Below, piece after piece: positions 31,401 to 41,018 of a stretch of 64,000 bases of DNA (positions are counted from its first letter, which is position 1; each line of letters starts with the position of its first letter). The notes beneath the pieces were generated by a model that saw only the letters and a program-made list of their open reading frames with translations, searched no databases and was not told the DNA's origin. This DNA comes from Polaribacter haliotis (GTDB lineage Bacteria; Bacteroidota; Bacteroidia; Flavobacteriales; Flavobacteriaceae). A program made the translations under genes and the position numbers. The DNA is taken from contig NZ_CP061813.1 of assembly GCF_014784055.1 (NCBI RefSeq), positions 1,994,001-2,058,000 of the forward strand, read 5' to 3'.

Positions 31401-32723
31401 TTATTTATAAACTTCTTTTACGAAATCTTCGTAAGAAAGTTCTTTCGATTTAAAGCTCATGTTCTCTTTGTAAAAAGCCAATAATTTCTGGCTAATTAAT
31501 TGAGATTGTAATTTTTGAGCTTCTTCTTGGTTTTGTAAAATTCTACCAGCAATATCGTCCAATTCTTTTTCTTCTGGATTCATATTCCCAAATTGTGCCA
31601 TTTGCGTGCGGATAAATCCTTTTGCATAGTCTACCAATTCTGCATAATCTAATTTGATGTCGTTATCTTTCATCACTTTTCCTTCGATTAATTGATAACG
31701 TAAACCTTTTTCAGATTTTTCAAATTCAGCTTTTGCTTCTTCTGGAGATAATGGTTTTTCACCAGCAGTTGCTAACCATTTTTGCAAGAATTCTGCAGGT
31801 AAATCGAACTTTGTATTTTCTACTAAATGCTCTGTAACTGCATTTAATAATTGTTGATCTCCTTGCTGTGCAAATTGCTTTTCTGCATCTTCTTTAATCT
31901 TGTCCTTTAATTCTGATGCTGTTTTTACACTTCCATCAGGAAATAATTTATCGAACAATTCTTGATCTAAATCTGCAAGTTCAGTTTTTGTAATATCTTC
32001 AACAGTTAAAGTTACTTTGATGTCTAAATCGTGAATTTCTTCATGAGCAACACCTAAAATATGTTGTAATTTATGGTCGTCTTTGAATAATTTCTTCGTT
32101 TCTAACTCAATTACATCGCCAACTTTAGCACCAACAACTTTCTTTTCGTTTTTCTTACCTTCTAAATCACTTACTAAAAAAGTTCCTTTTTTATTGATTT
32201 CCTTTTCTTCGTTTACGAAAGTACCTGTTACGTTTGCTTCTTTAGTAACTTCTTCTAAAGGAGACATTTTTCCATAACGAGTTTGGATATTTTTAACTTC
32301 TTCTTCTAATAATTCTTTAGTAGCAATGATTTTATATTTAGTAACTTTCTTTTTAGATTTTAAATCTACATCGAATTCTGGCACTAAACCTAATTCGAAT
32401 TCAAAAGAAAATTTATCTGCATCCCAATTGAAATCGTCTTGAACTCTTGGTAACGGATTTCCTAAAATGTCTATTTTTTCTTCTGTAATAAATTTATTTA
32501 AAGACTCTTGTAAAAGCTTGTTTACCTCATCTATCATTATAGATTTACCATACTGTTTTTTAATCATTCCCATTGGCACGTGCCCTTTTCTAAAACCAGG
32601 AACGTCTGCCTTTTTACGGTAATCTGTTAATAATTGGTCTACTTTTGCTTGATAATCGTCTGCAACAATATCAATCTTTACAACTGCGTTTAACGCATCT
32701 TTATTCTCTCTTGTAATATTCAT
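31401..32723 (-). CDS. tig: Trigger factor
   Basis: 440 residues. Ribosome-associated chaperone. N-terminal ribosome-binding domain with the loop VPGFRKGHVP (about residue 41; consensus GFRxGxxP), a divergent middle PPIase-like region, and a long helical C-terminal domain ending in basic residues. A perfect vegetative promoter lies just upstream. Confidence 0.95.
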   Translation of the reverse strand: MNITRENKDALNAVVKIDIVADDYQAKVDQLLTDYRKKADVPGFRKGHVPMGMIKKQYGKSIMIDEVNKLLQESLNKFITEEKIDILGNPLPRVQDDFNWDADKFSFEFELGLVPEFDVDLKSKKKVTKYKIIATKELLEEEVKNIQTRYGKMSPLEEVTKEANVTGTFVNEEKEINKKGTFLVSDLEGKKNEKKVVGAKVGDVIELETKKLFKDDHKLQHILGVAHEEIHDLDIKVTLTVEDITKTELADLDQELFDKLFPDGSVKTASELKDKIKEDAEKQFAQQGDQQLLNAVTEHLVENTKFDLPAEFLQKWLATAGEKPLSPEEAKAEFEKSEKGLRYQLIEGKVMKDNDIKLDYAELVDYAKGFIRTQMAQFGNMNPEEKELDDIAGRILQNQEEAQKLQSQLISQKLLAFYKENMSFKSKELSYEDFVKEVYK

Positions 32724-32755
32724 TTATTTGTCTTTTATCTTGAAAAAATCGAGTG

Positions 32756-32786
32756 CAAAATTAAGCTTTTTAATTGATTGCACAAA
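32756..32786 (-). promoter_or_regulatory. tig promoter
   Basis: Minus-strand TTTG (32786-32783), 19-bp spacer, TAATTTTG (32763-32756): exact match to the Bacteroidota consensus. Predicted start near 32749. Confidence 0.78.
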
Positions 32787-32819
32787 TGTTTAAGTGGTTC
32801 TATTTCAGTGTTTATTTTA

Positions 32820-33176
32820 TTAATTCAACTGTTTTCTATCATCTTTTAAAAGCGAAAATAAAGCAGATCTAAATATGGACAATAAAATACTAAAGAATAA
32901 GGCTGCCCAGAATCCTGAAACTGCAAAACCGTCTACTAATTTATCTGCCAATAAAATTATAATTGCATTTATTACAAAAATAAATAGGCCAAACGTAACA
33001 ATGGTAGCTGGTAACGTAAAGAATATTAATAAGGGTCTTACAATCATGTTTAATAACGAAATTACTACTGCTACAATAATTGCTGACACATAACCTGCAA
33101 CAGAAATTCCCGGTAAAATATTAGCTAAAACAATAACTGCAACTGCAGTTAATAATATTTTTAAAAATGTTTTCAT
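32820..33176 (-). CDS. Phage holin family IV-like membrane protein
   Basis: 118 residues from MKTFLKILLTAVAVIV; a start 45 bp upstream would add a polar stretch before the first membrane helix and is rejected. Four predicted transmembrane helices, with the family pattern IIVAVVISLLNMIVRPLLIFFTLPATIVTFGLFIFVINAIIILLADKLVDGF. Despite the name it is a common chromosomal inner-membrane protein of unknown role, not evidence of a prophage. Confidence 0.88.
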   Translation of the reverse strand: MKTFLKILLTAVAVIVLANILPGISVAGYVSAIIVAVVISLLNMIVRPLLIFFTLPATIVTFGLFIFVINAIIILLADKLVDGFAVSGFWAALFFSILLSIFRSALFSLLKDDRKQLN

Positions 33177-33290
33177 TTTAATTGATTTAATTCTTCTGTT
33201 AAATAGCGAAAAGTGTACCAAATTTAAAAACTGACAAAAGTGCAGTTTTGCTTAAATATTACTAATTTCGTGAAAAATATATTGCTGAAT

Positions 33291-33989
33291 ATGTCCAATT
33301 CATCTCATCCTGAAAATCAAATTAATTGTGTTGAAAATTTTCATGACCTTTTAACCACATCATTTCAAAATAAAATAAATGCAATTTGCTGGAAACGTGA
33401 CTTAATAGGCGATTTTGGTGAAATTGTTAATAAAGTCGCTTTTAAAGAAAATATTAAATTATTAAATGAAGATGAACTTCAAGAACTCAAATTAAGCGAA
33501 AAAGGAAATCTTGCACGTAAAATTCTTTTAAATGATTTAAATGTTTTAAAATCTCATGGAGCGAAGCCAATTCTAAACATCATTAAAAACTACGAAAGGG
33601 ATACAGATTTTCCTTTTTTACCAACGGATGTTTATTCTTTTCATGTAGATCGTTCTCCAATTCCCGTTGATACTTTTTTATGCACTTATTATGGTGAACC
33701 AAGTGATATAATTGCTAATGAACAAGCCACACAAAAAATTTTGATTCCAGAAATTCGTGAAGAACTCAAAAAATTATATGATGGAAATGATACTGGTTTT
33801 GAATCTTTTTTAAGTGAATATTTCTTTGATTTACATTATGCTCCAAAACCGAATGCAAACCCAATAAGTTTAGGAATTGGTAACTTATGGAAATTAGCAG
33901 TTGACCATCCTAAAAGTAACGTTTTACCTTGTTTACATCGCGCTCCAAAAGAGAAAAATGGACAAAGCAGATTGTTGTTAATTTGCTAA
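33291..33989 (+). CDS. DUF1826 domain-containing protein
   Basis: 232 residues from MSNSSHPENQ; an earlier in-frame start is possible but the family starts here. Conserved stretch FPFLPTDVYSFHVDRSPIPVDTFLCTYYGEPSDIIANEQA and LPCLHRAPKEKNGQSRLLLIC with conserved His and Asp residues. Function not known; in some proteobacteria DUF1826 genes sit near zinc-homeostasis genes. Single gene, divergent from the holin-like gene. Confidence 0.85.
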   Translation: MSNSSHPENQINCVENFHDLLTTSFQNKINAICWKRDLIGDFGEIVNKVAFKENIKLLNEDELQELKLSEKGNLARKILLNDLNVLKSHGAKPILNIIKNYERDTDFPFLPTDVYSFHVDRSPIPVDTFLCTYYGEPSDIIANEQATQKILIPEIREELKKLYDGNDTGFESFLSEYFFDLHYAPKPNANPISLGIGNLWKLAVDHPKSNVLPCLHRAPKEKNGQSRLLLIC

Positions 33990-34050
33990 AGGCAGATTCC
34001 ATATCTCTTTTTTAATTTTATTTCAAAAAGCTTCTTGGACTTTAAAATGA

Positions 34051-34078
34051 GAAAGAGCCACCTATAGGCAGCTCTTTC
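34051..34078. terminator. Terminator between convergent DUF1826 and beta-helix genes
   Basis: GAAAGAGC / GCTCTTTC stem with a 12-nt loop that itself contains CCTATAGG; usable by both convergent genes. Confidence 0.65.
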
Positions 34079-34102
34079 AAAGTAAATACTATTAATTTGT
34101 AC

Positions 34103-37100
34103 TTATCTCAAAATTAATTTCTGAGATACATTACTATTTTTTGTTTTAATATTTAGAATATATACTCCTGAAGCCATACCATTAGTATTAATATTATTAA
34201 AACCCGTACGTAATTTTTCGTTTCGAACTCTATTACCTTTAACAGAAAAAATTGACATATTTATTTCGCCAGAAATATCATTTGAAATAGTAATATTAAA
34301 ATTTCCTTTGGTAGGATTTGGATATATACTTAATGAAGATGCTAAATTAAAACCTTCGTTACTTAAAGTTACTTGAGACTCGTATGCACCAATATCTCTT
34401 GAAGCACCAAATACAGATTGACCAATTTGATCTACAAAAATATCTGCAGAATTACCAGTATCAAAAGCAGCTGAAAAATCACCTAAAGCATGTGTTAAAG
34501 TTGTACCACCATTATCTTGTAAAGCGCCTAAATCTGCATTCATTCCTTCAATATCGTTAGAAGATGGAGTAAATACATTTAAATCATCTATTCCTACTAA
34601 ATTAAAATCATTAGAGGTTAATATTCCTGAAACGTCACTACCAGAAGTTGCAGTATTACTTGCAACAATTGTATTTGTTAATGAAACATTATTAACAGCA
34701 TCAATTCCACCACCAGTTGCAGAAATATTAAATGCAATAGTTACAGCATTTAAATCTAAACTTGCACCATTGTTTGTTAAACCACCACCAGAAGTTGTTC
34801 CTGTATTACCAGAAACTGTACTTCTATTAACAGTTGTAATAGAACCTGTATTATTATAGATTCCTCCACCTTCATCTGCAGTATTATTATTAATTGTTGA
34901 TGCAATAACGTTCATTGTAGTACCATTTTGATTCCACAAACCACCACCTTCATTTGCAGCTTTGTTTCCAGAAATTGTGCTTGTATCAAAAGTTATAGTT
35001 CCACTAATTCCTGAAACATGAAATCCACCACCATTTCCTGGAGCAGCTGTTCCTGAAGTTCCATCAACATCATTATTAGACATTATAGAATTTGTAAATG
35101 TTAATGTTCCATCTATTAACTCAATTGCTCCACCAGCTCTGTTTGCAGAATTAGAATCGAAAGTAGAATTTGTTACAGTAACACTGCCTGCAGTACTTAA
35201 TAAACCACCACCTGAAGCAGATGTTCCAGTAGACATGTTATTAGAAACCATCGTTTTATTAATAATATTTAATGTTCCTCCATTATTGAAAACTCCAGCT
35301 CCACCATCATTCGCGGTATTACCTAATGCAATATTTGCATTTATAGTTACTCCATCAATAGTCATTATACCAGAACCATTCCATAATCCACCACCTTCTT
35401 GGCCAGCAGAATTACCATTAACTGTTCCATTTGTAATTGTTGAATTACCTGGACCAGTTATATGAAGTCCCCCACCATTTCCTGGAGCAGTTCCAACAGT
35501 ATTTGTATTTAAACCAACATTAATTAAAGTAATTGTTCCTACTCCATTTGTAGAATTATCTTCAATACCACCACCTGCTCTATTTGCAGTGTTTGAAGTG
35601 ATTTCAGAATCTGAAACTTTAACAGAACCTCCATCTACATTTTGAATACCTCCACCAGAACCAGAAGCTCCAGTTGCTGTATTATTTGTGATTTCTGCCC
35701 CATTTTGTACAATAAGTGTTCCTCCATTGTTAAACAATGCTCCACCTCCATTATCGGCTGAAGCACCTTGGGCATCATTTCCATTGAAAGTAGTAGCATC
35801 CACTATCATAATTCCTGTTCCATTCCATAATCCACCACCTTCAGAAGCTGCTTTGTTCATGTTTACTGTTCCTCCAGTTATTGAAAAATCTTGCATACCA
35901 GAAATGTGCAAACCACCACCATTTCCTGGAGACGCAACTGCAGGTAAAACACCAGCATTGTTATTATTTAATTCTGTGTTTAATAATGAAGATGTTCCTG
36001 TTCCAGCAACAATTTCTATTCCACCACCAGCTCTATTCGCTCTATTACTTGAAATAAAAGAGTCTGTTGCACTAAAATTAGCATCTGCATCGACTAAAAT
36101 TCCACCACCAGAACCTGCTGTTCCATTTGCAATATTATTTGAAACTGTTGTTCCATTTATAAGGTTTACGGTTCCCCCATTAAGAGCATAAATTCCACCA
36201 CCACCATTATCTGATCCTGACCCATTTGCTATGTTAGCGTCAATTATTGTTCCATTTACTGTTAAAGTGCCAGTTCCGTTCCACAAACCTCCACCTTCAG
36301 ATGCTGCAGTATTAGAATTAACAGTTCCTCCAGTAATGTTAACAACACTATTTCCACTTACATGCAAACCTCCACCATTTCCTGGCGCTCCTGCTCCTGT
36401 AATAACACCCGTATCATTAGAATTTAAATTTACATTAGTAAGTGTTATTGTTCCTCCATTGTTTGTTTCAATTCCTCCACCAGCTCTGTTCGATGTATTG
36501 TCCATTATGGTAATTCCATTTGCTGTTAATATCCCAGCAGCATTTAAAATTCCACCACCTGTAGATTGTGCACCATTAGCAATATTATTTTTAATTGAAC
36601 TATTTCCAGATAAATCTAAAGTACCACCTTCATTATAGATCCCTCCACCTCCAGATGCTCCTGCTACATCTACATCATTTCCAGATGCAGTGTTTCCATC
36701 TATTGTATAATCTACAATTGTCATTATTCCAGAACCATTCCATAATCCTCCTCCTTCATTGGCAGCTGTATTCATATTTGCTGTACCTCCAGTAATATTT
36801 ACAGAACTATTTCCACTTACATGCAAACCACCACCATTTCCAGGCGCTCCTGCTCCTGTGACAACACCTGTATCATTAGAATTTAAGATTACGTCAGCAA
36901 GTGTTACTACACCTACACCATTAGTTTCGATTCCTCCACCTGCTCTATTTGATGTATTATCCATAATTGTAATTCCATTTGCGCTTAATGTTCCAGCTGC
37001 ATTTAAAATTCCACCACCTGTAGATTGTGCACCATTAGCAATATTATTTGTAATTGAAGTAGTTCCTGATAAATTTAATGTTCCTCCTTCATTATAAATC

Positions 37101-38773
37101 CCTCCACCCCCAGCTGCTCCAGGAGCTGTTGCGTCGTTTCCTGATGCTGTATTTCCATTAATTGTATGATTAACAATTGTCATTGTTCCAGAACCATTCC
37201 ATAACCCACCACCTTCGTTTGCAGCAGTGTTCATATTAGTAGTTCCTCCAGTAATAGCTACGTTTCCTGGTCCAGTTATATGTAAACCTCCACCATTTCC
37301 AGGTGATGATCCAGTAGTATTATTATTTAAAGTTACATTTGTTAATGTTAAATTTCCTGTTGTTACTGTTGAATTGTCTTCAATTCCACCTCCAGCACGA
37401 TTTGCTGTATTTCCTGTAATATTTGAATCAGTAATTGTTACTGTTCCTCCTAAAATATTTTGAATTCCTCCACCAGAACCTGAAGTACCATTCGCTGTAT
37501 TGTTACTTATAGTTGTTGTGTTTTGTACAATAAGAGTACCCCCATTATTAAAGATTCCACCACCACCATCATCTGCCGCGGCTCCACTTGCTGTATTCCC
37601 ATCAATAATTGTTCCGCTAACTGTCATTGTTCCAGAACCATTCCATAATGCTCCACCTTCACGTGCAGCAGTATTCATATTAGCAGTTCCTCCTGTTATA
37701 TTAGAATTTGCAGCACCTGTAATATGGAGTCCACCACCATTTCCAGGAGCTGAACCTGTAGAGTTAGAATTTAAAATTGTTCCAGTAACATTTAAAGTTC
37801 CTTCAATAATCTCAATTCCTCCACCAGCTCTATTTGAAGTATTAGTCGTAATAGTCGATCCATCAATTGTAACAGTACCAACTGTGGACATAATACCACC
37901 ACCAGAACCAGATGCTCCTGTTGCAGTATTATTTGTAATTGTTGTTCCATTTTGAACGTTTAATGTTCCTCCATTATTGAAAATTCCTCCTCCTCCATCG
38001 TCCGCTGCACCTCCTTGAGCATCATTTCCATTTATAGTCGTATTACTTACTGTCATTATTCCTGAACCATTCCATAACCCACCACCTTCTCTTGTAGCAA
38101 CATTTCCATTAACTGTTCCTCCTGTTATATTAGCATCTCCAGGACCAGTGATATGAAATCCACCACCATTACCTGGTGTAGAACCTGCTGTATTAGAATT
38201 TAAGTTTACATTAATAAGTATAACACCCAAACCAGCTCCAGACTGATCTTCAATTCCTCCACCAGCTCTTGTTGCTGTGTTTGAAGTAATATCTGAATTA
38301 CTTACAGTTATTACACCACCAATACCATTGAAAATAGCTCCACCTGAACCAGGTGTTCCGTTAGCAATATTATTTGTTAAAACAGAAGAATTAATAAAAA
38401 CTGTAGCATTTGTAATATTTATAGCTCCACCATCATCTGCAGTACCATTTGATAATGTAAGATTATTTAAAGTAACTTCTCCTGCAGTTATATTAAATAT
38501 ACGACTATTTGAATTTCCGTCAATTGTATTTGTAACCGTGTCAGTTCCAGTTATTATAAGGTCTTTATCAATAACTAATTCTCCCATAGTTAAAGTAATT
38601 GGTGTAAGTCCTGATGAGAAAGTAATTGTTCCTCCAGCAGGAGTGTCTGCAATTTCTTTTCTTAATGTTCCGTCTGTTCCATCATCAAGAGAGCTCGTAA
38701 CTAGCTGCCCAAATGAAGTTGTTGTGGTAATTATTGCTATTAGAATAACAATTATTGAAGTAATTTTTTTCAT
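34103..38773 (-). CDS. Giant beta-helix surface protein with T9SS type A sorting domain
   Basis: 1556 residues. Signal peptide MKKITSIIVILIAIITTTTSFGQ. Residues about 30-1440 form a low-complexity right-handed beta-helix built from about eight long modules, each with GNGGGLHITG, NxGGTxNxNTAAxEGGGLWNGSG, GGGGIFNNGGTL and NRAGGGIE strands. The last about 80 residues (LASSLSIYPNPTKGNFNITI...SGVYILNIKTKNSNVSQKLILR) are a T9SS C-terminal sorting domain, so the protein is exported and anchored or released at the surface. Adhesin or polysaccharide-binding roles are plausible. Modules are nearly identical at DNA level in places, suggesting recent duplication. Confidence 0.92.
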   Translation of the reverse strand: MKKITSIIVILIAIITTTTSFGQLVTSSLDDGTDGTLRKEIADTPAGGTITFSSGLTPITLTMGELVIDKDLIITGTDTVTNTIDGNSNSRIFNITAGEVTLNNLTLSNGTADDGGAINITNATVFINSSVLTNNIANGTPGSGGAIFNGIGGVITVSNSDITSNTATRAGGGIEDQSGAGLGVILINVNLNSNTAGSTPGNGGGFHITGPGDANITGGTVNGNVATREGGGLWNGSGIMTVSNTTINGNDAQGGAADDGGGGIFNNGGTLNVQNGTTITNNTATGASGSGGGIMSTVGTVTIDGSTITTNTSNRAGGGIEIIEGTLNVTGTILNSNSTGSAPGNGGGLHITGAANSNITGGTANMNTAAREGGALWNGSGTMTVSGTIIDGNTASGAAADDGGGGIFNNGGTLIVQNTTTISNNTANGTSGSGGGIQNILGGTVTITDSNITGNTANRAGGGIEDNSTVTTGNLTLTNVTLNNNTTGSSPGNGGGLHITGPGNVAITGGTTNMNTAANEGGGLWNGSGTMTIVNHTINGNTASGNDATAPGAAGGGGIYNEGGTLNLSGTTSITNNIANGAQSTGGGILNAAGTLSANGITIMDNTSNRAGGGIETNGVGVVTLADVILNSNDTGVVTGAGAPGNGGGLHVSGNSSVNITGGTANMNTAANEGGGLWNGSGIMTIVDYTIDGNTASGNDVDVAGASGGGGIYNEGGTLDLSGNSSIKNNIANGAQSTGGGILNAAGILTANGITIMDNTSNRAGGGIETNNGGTITLTNVNLNSNDTGVITGAGAPGNGGGLHVSGNSVVNITGGTVNSNTAASEGGGLWNGTGTLTVNGTIIDANIANGSGSDNGGGGIYALNGGTVNLINGTTVSNNIANGTAGSGGGILVDADANFSATDSFISSNRANRAGGGIEIVAGTGTSSLLNTELNNNNAGVLPAVASPGNGGGLHISGMQDFSITGGTVNMNKAASEGGGLWNGTGIMIVDATTFNGNDAQGASADNGGGALFNNGGTLIVQNGAEITNNTATGASGSGGGIQNVDGGSVKVSDSEITSNTANRAGGGIEDNSTNGVGTITLINVGLNTNTVGTAPGNGGGLHITGPGNSTITNGTVNGNSAGQEGGGLWNGSGIMTIDGVTINANIALGNTANDGGAGVFNNGGTLNIINKTMVSNNMSTGTSASGGGLLSTAGSVTVTNSTFDSNSANRAGGAIELIDGTLTFTNSIMSNNDVDGTSGTAAPGNGGGFHVSGISGTITFDTSTISGNKAANEGGGLWNQNGTTMNVIASTINNNTADEGGGIYNNTGSITTVNRSTVSGNTGTTSGGGLTNNGASLDLNAVTIAFNISATGGGIDAVNNVSLTNTIVASNTATSGSDVSGILTSNDFNLVGIDDLNVFTPSSNDIEGMNADLGALQDNGGTTLTHALGDFSAAFDTGNSADIFVDQIGQSVFGASRDIGAYESQVTLSNEGFNLASSLSIYPNPTKGNFNITISNDISGEINMSIFSVKGNRVRNEKLRTGFNNINTNGMASGVYILNIKTKNSNVSQKLILR

Positions 38774-39149
38774 GTTAAGTTCGATTTAGTTAATAGTTAA
38801 TTAAAAATATATAGCCTAAATGGAAAGGTGATAAGAATACTTTTTATTGAGACTATGTAATACCTACGAAAAAAAAGTCGACTCGGTTTTATTTTAATGA
38901 AAAAAATATTAATTATTAACAATCAAAACTGCTAAATTTTATAACTTTAACTAAAAAAAGAGTAAATAACTACATAATTAATAAATAAATTTAGAATTAT
39001 ATCAAGAATACAAAACAGGAATGTTAGCAATATTCTGTTATGATAATTTAATGAAGGTTAAAAATAAAATTTTCGAAAAAGTAATTTAAATTATAAAGAA
39101 TACTTACAAAGTAAAATAATTAGAATCAGTTTCTACAATCTAAAAATTT
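38774..39149. other. AT-rich intergenic region without a gene
   Basis: 376 bp upstream of the beta-helix gene and downstream of the OlsF-like gene. No reading frame or strong hairpin; the minus-strand TATATATTTTTAA stretch about 40 bp before the beta-helix ATG may belong to its promoter but matches the consensus poorly. Confidence 0.5.
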
Positions 39150-40964
39150 TTATGCTTTATTATTCTGCAATTCTGTAGCTTTTCTTTCCAACTCTGCTTG
39201 AAATTCTTCCATCACAGGTTTTACAGTACTATCTGGAATGTCTGCCACTTTAATATACATTAATCCATCTACAGCATTGTTAAATTTTGGATCTACATTA
39301 AAAGCAACCAAACGTGCATTTTGCTTGACATATTTCTTAATTAAAACCGGAATTCTTAAAGCTCCTGGTTCAATTTCATCAATAATTTTATCGAACTTTT
39401 GCATGTCTGCTTTTGTAGCGTCAAAAACAAAATCTTTATCTCCGTCTTTTAATTTTACTTTGTATTCTTTCTTCGGATAAATGTATTGTGCAATGTATGG
39501 ATCGTAATAGTGAGATTTCATAAACTCAATCATTAAAGATTTAGAAAAATCTGAAAACTGATTACTTATAGAAACACCACCCATTAAATATTTATATTCA
39601 GGATAACGTAAAGTCACGTGTACAATTCCTTTCCATAACAAGAATAATGGCATTGGTTTTTGCTGATATTCACCAATGATAAAAGCACGTCCCATTTCTA
39701 TGGTATTGGACATCATTTGGTGCAATTCAGGCTCAATTCTAAACAACGTTTGAATATAAAAACCGTTAATTCCGTACTTTTTATAAATCTCTTTTCCAAG
39801 TCCCATTCTGTATGCTCCAGCTAAACAATTTGCTTCTCTGTCCCACAATAATAAATGGTGATAATATTTATCGAACTTATCTAAATCGATCTCTTTATTA
39901 GTTCCTTCTCCAACTTCTCTAAACGTAATTTCACGTAATCGACCAATTTCGTGTAATAAATTAGGAATGTCTTTTGCGCTTGCAAAAAAGACTTCATAAT
40001 TTTTACTTTCTAATAAACGAACCTCTTTTTCTCTTAAAGCATTTATTTCTTTAACAAATAAGCTTGTGTTTCTTTGTGAGGTAATTTTTTTGGCTGGTTT
40101 CTTCGGAATTTTTATGTTCTGTGTAGAGATTAATTTGTGTGCTTTCTCAAAGGGATTTGCCAACATATAGGTTTTCTTCCTAATGAATTCATAAAAAGCA
40201 GGAATCTCTTTAAACTCATTTTGGTCTGCAACAGAAATTGGTTTCCCTATTCTTACTTTTATAACTCTTCCACCTTGCGAAATAACTTCCGAAGGTAATT
40301 TTGCTGTTCTTAAAGTATCAGAAATTTTAGATAAGAAATAAAATAAACGGCTATTTTTAGCGTGAAAATAAATAGGAATTACAGGAACATTTGCTTTTTT
40401 AATCAAACGGACTGCACCTTCTTCCCAAGGTTTATCTACTTTTAATTTTCCGTCTTTATATGTTGAAACTTCTCCTGCAGGGAAAATTCCCAATGGTTTT
40501 CCTTCTTTTAAGTGTGATAATGCACTTTTAATTCCTGCAACACTCGATTTTGCATCCTTTCTTGTTTCAAAAGGATTTACTGGCATTACATAAGGTTTTA
40601 AAGGCTCTACTCTATGCAATAAAAAGTTAGCAATTATTTTAAAATCTGTTCTTTTTTCGATTAACAATTTTAATAATAAAACTCCATCTATTCCTCCTAA
40701 TGGATGATTAGAAATCGTTATAAAAGCTCCTTCTTTTGGAATTCTTTTTAAATCTTCCTCTGGAATTTCGAACTTAATATTACAATCGTCTAAAACACCG
40801 TTTAAGAAATTTAAGTCCGATTTATTTTTATTGTTTTCGTAGATTTTATTGATAGAAGAAATTCGAAGAATTCGTAAAAGAATCCAACCAACAAAAGTAC
40901 CAAGAAACCCAAGTTTCTCTAAACCAATTACTTGTGAAATTTCTTTAGATGTAACTAATGCCAT
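39150..40964 (-). CDS. OlsF-like bifunctional acyltransferase (lipoamino acid lipids)
   Basis: 604 residues. N-terminal about 60-270 is a PlsC-type O-acyltransferase with SNHPLGGIDG (HX4D-like), FPAGEVST and VIPIYFHAKN. C-terminal about 320-590 is a GNAT/hemolysin-like N-acyltransferase (REITFREVGEGTNKEIDLDKFDKYYHHLLLWD, AGAYRMGLGKEI, MGRAFI). The same order occurs in OlsF of Flavobacterium and Serratia, which makes ornithine or other amino-acid lipids from acyl carrier protein substrates. The head group made here is not readable from sequence. Confidence 0.82.
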   Translation of the reverse strand: MALVTSKEISQVIGLEKLGFLGTFVGWILLRILRISSINKIYENNKNKSDLNFLNGVLDDCNIKFEIPEEDLKRIPKEGAFITISNHPLGGIDGVLLLKLLIEKRTDFKIIANFLLHRVEPLKPYVMPVNPFETRKDAKSSVAGIKSALSHLKEGKPLGIFPAGEVSTYKDGKLKVDKPWEEGAVRLIKKANVPVIPIYFHAKNSRLFYFLSKISDTLRTAKLPSEVISQGGRVIKVRIGKPISVADQNEFKEIPAFYEFIRKKTYMLANPFEKAHKLISTQNIKIPKKPAKKITSQRNTSLFVKEINALREKEVRLLESKNYEVFFASAKDIPNLLHEIGRLREITFREVGEGTNKEIDLDKFDKYYHHLLLWDREANCLAGAYRMGLGKEIYKKYGINGFYIQTLFRIEPELHQMMSNTIEMGRAFIIGEYQQKPMPLFLLWKGIVHVTLRYPEYKYLMGGVSISNQFSDFSKSLMIEFMKSHYYDPYIAQYIYPKKEYKVKLKDGDKDFVFDATKADMQKFDKIIDEIEPGALRIPVLIKKYVKQNARLVAFNVDPKFNNAVDGLMYIKVADIPDSTVKPVMEEFQAELERKATELQNNKA

Positions 40965-41018
40965 GAATAATAATTAGACGTAACTGCAAACTTACAAAAA
41001 AAAGAAATATGCCAAATG

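Noticed and set aside
32820..33176. Prophage marker (holin)
   Set aside because: The family is a common chromosomal membrane protein and no other phage genes are nearby.
35235..38789. Long open frames on the plus strand opposite the beta-helix gene
   Set aside because: They are Pro/Ile/Val-rich shadows of the repetitive Gly/Asn/Thr codons on the minus strand and carry no domain.
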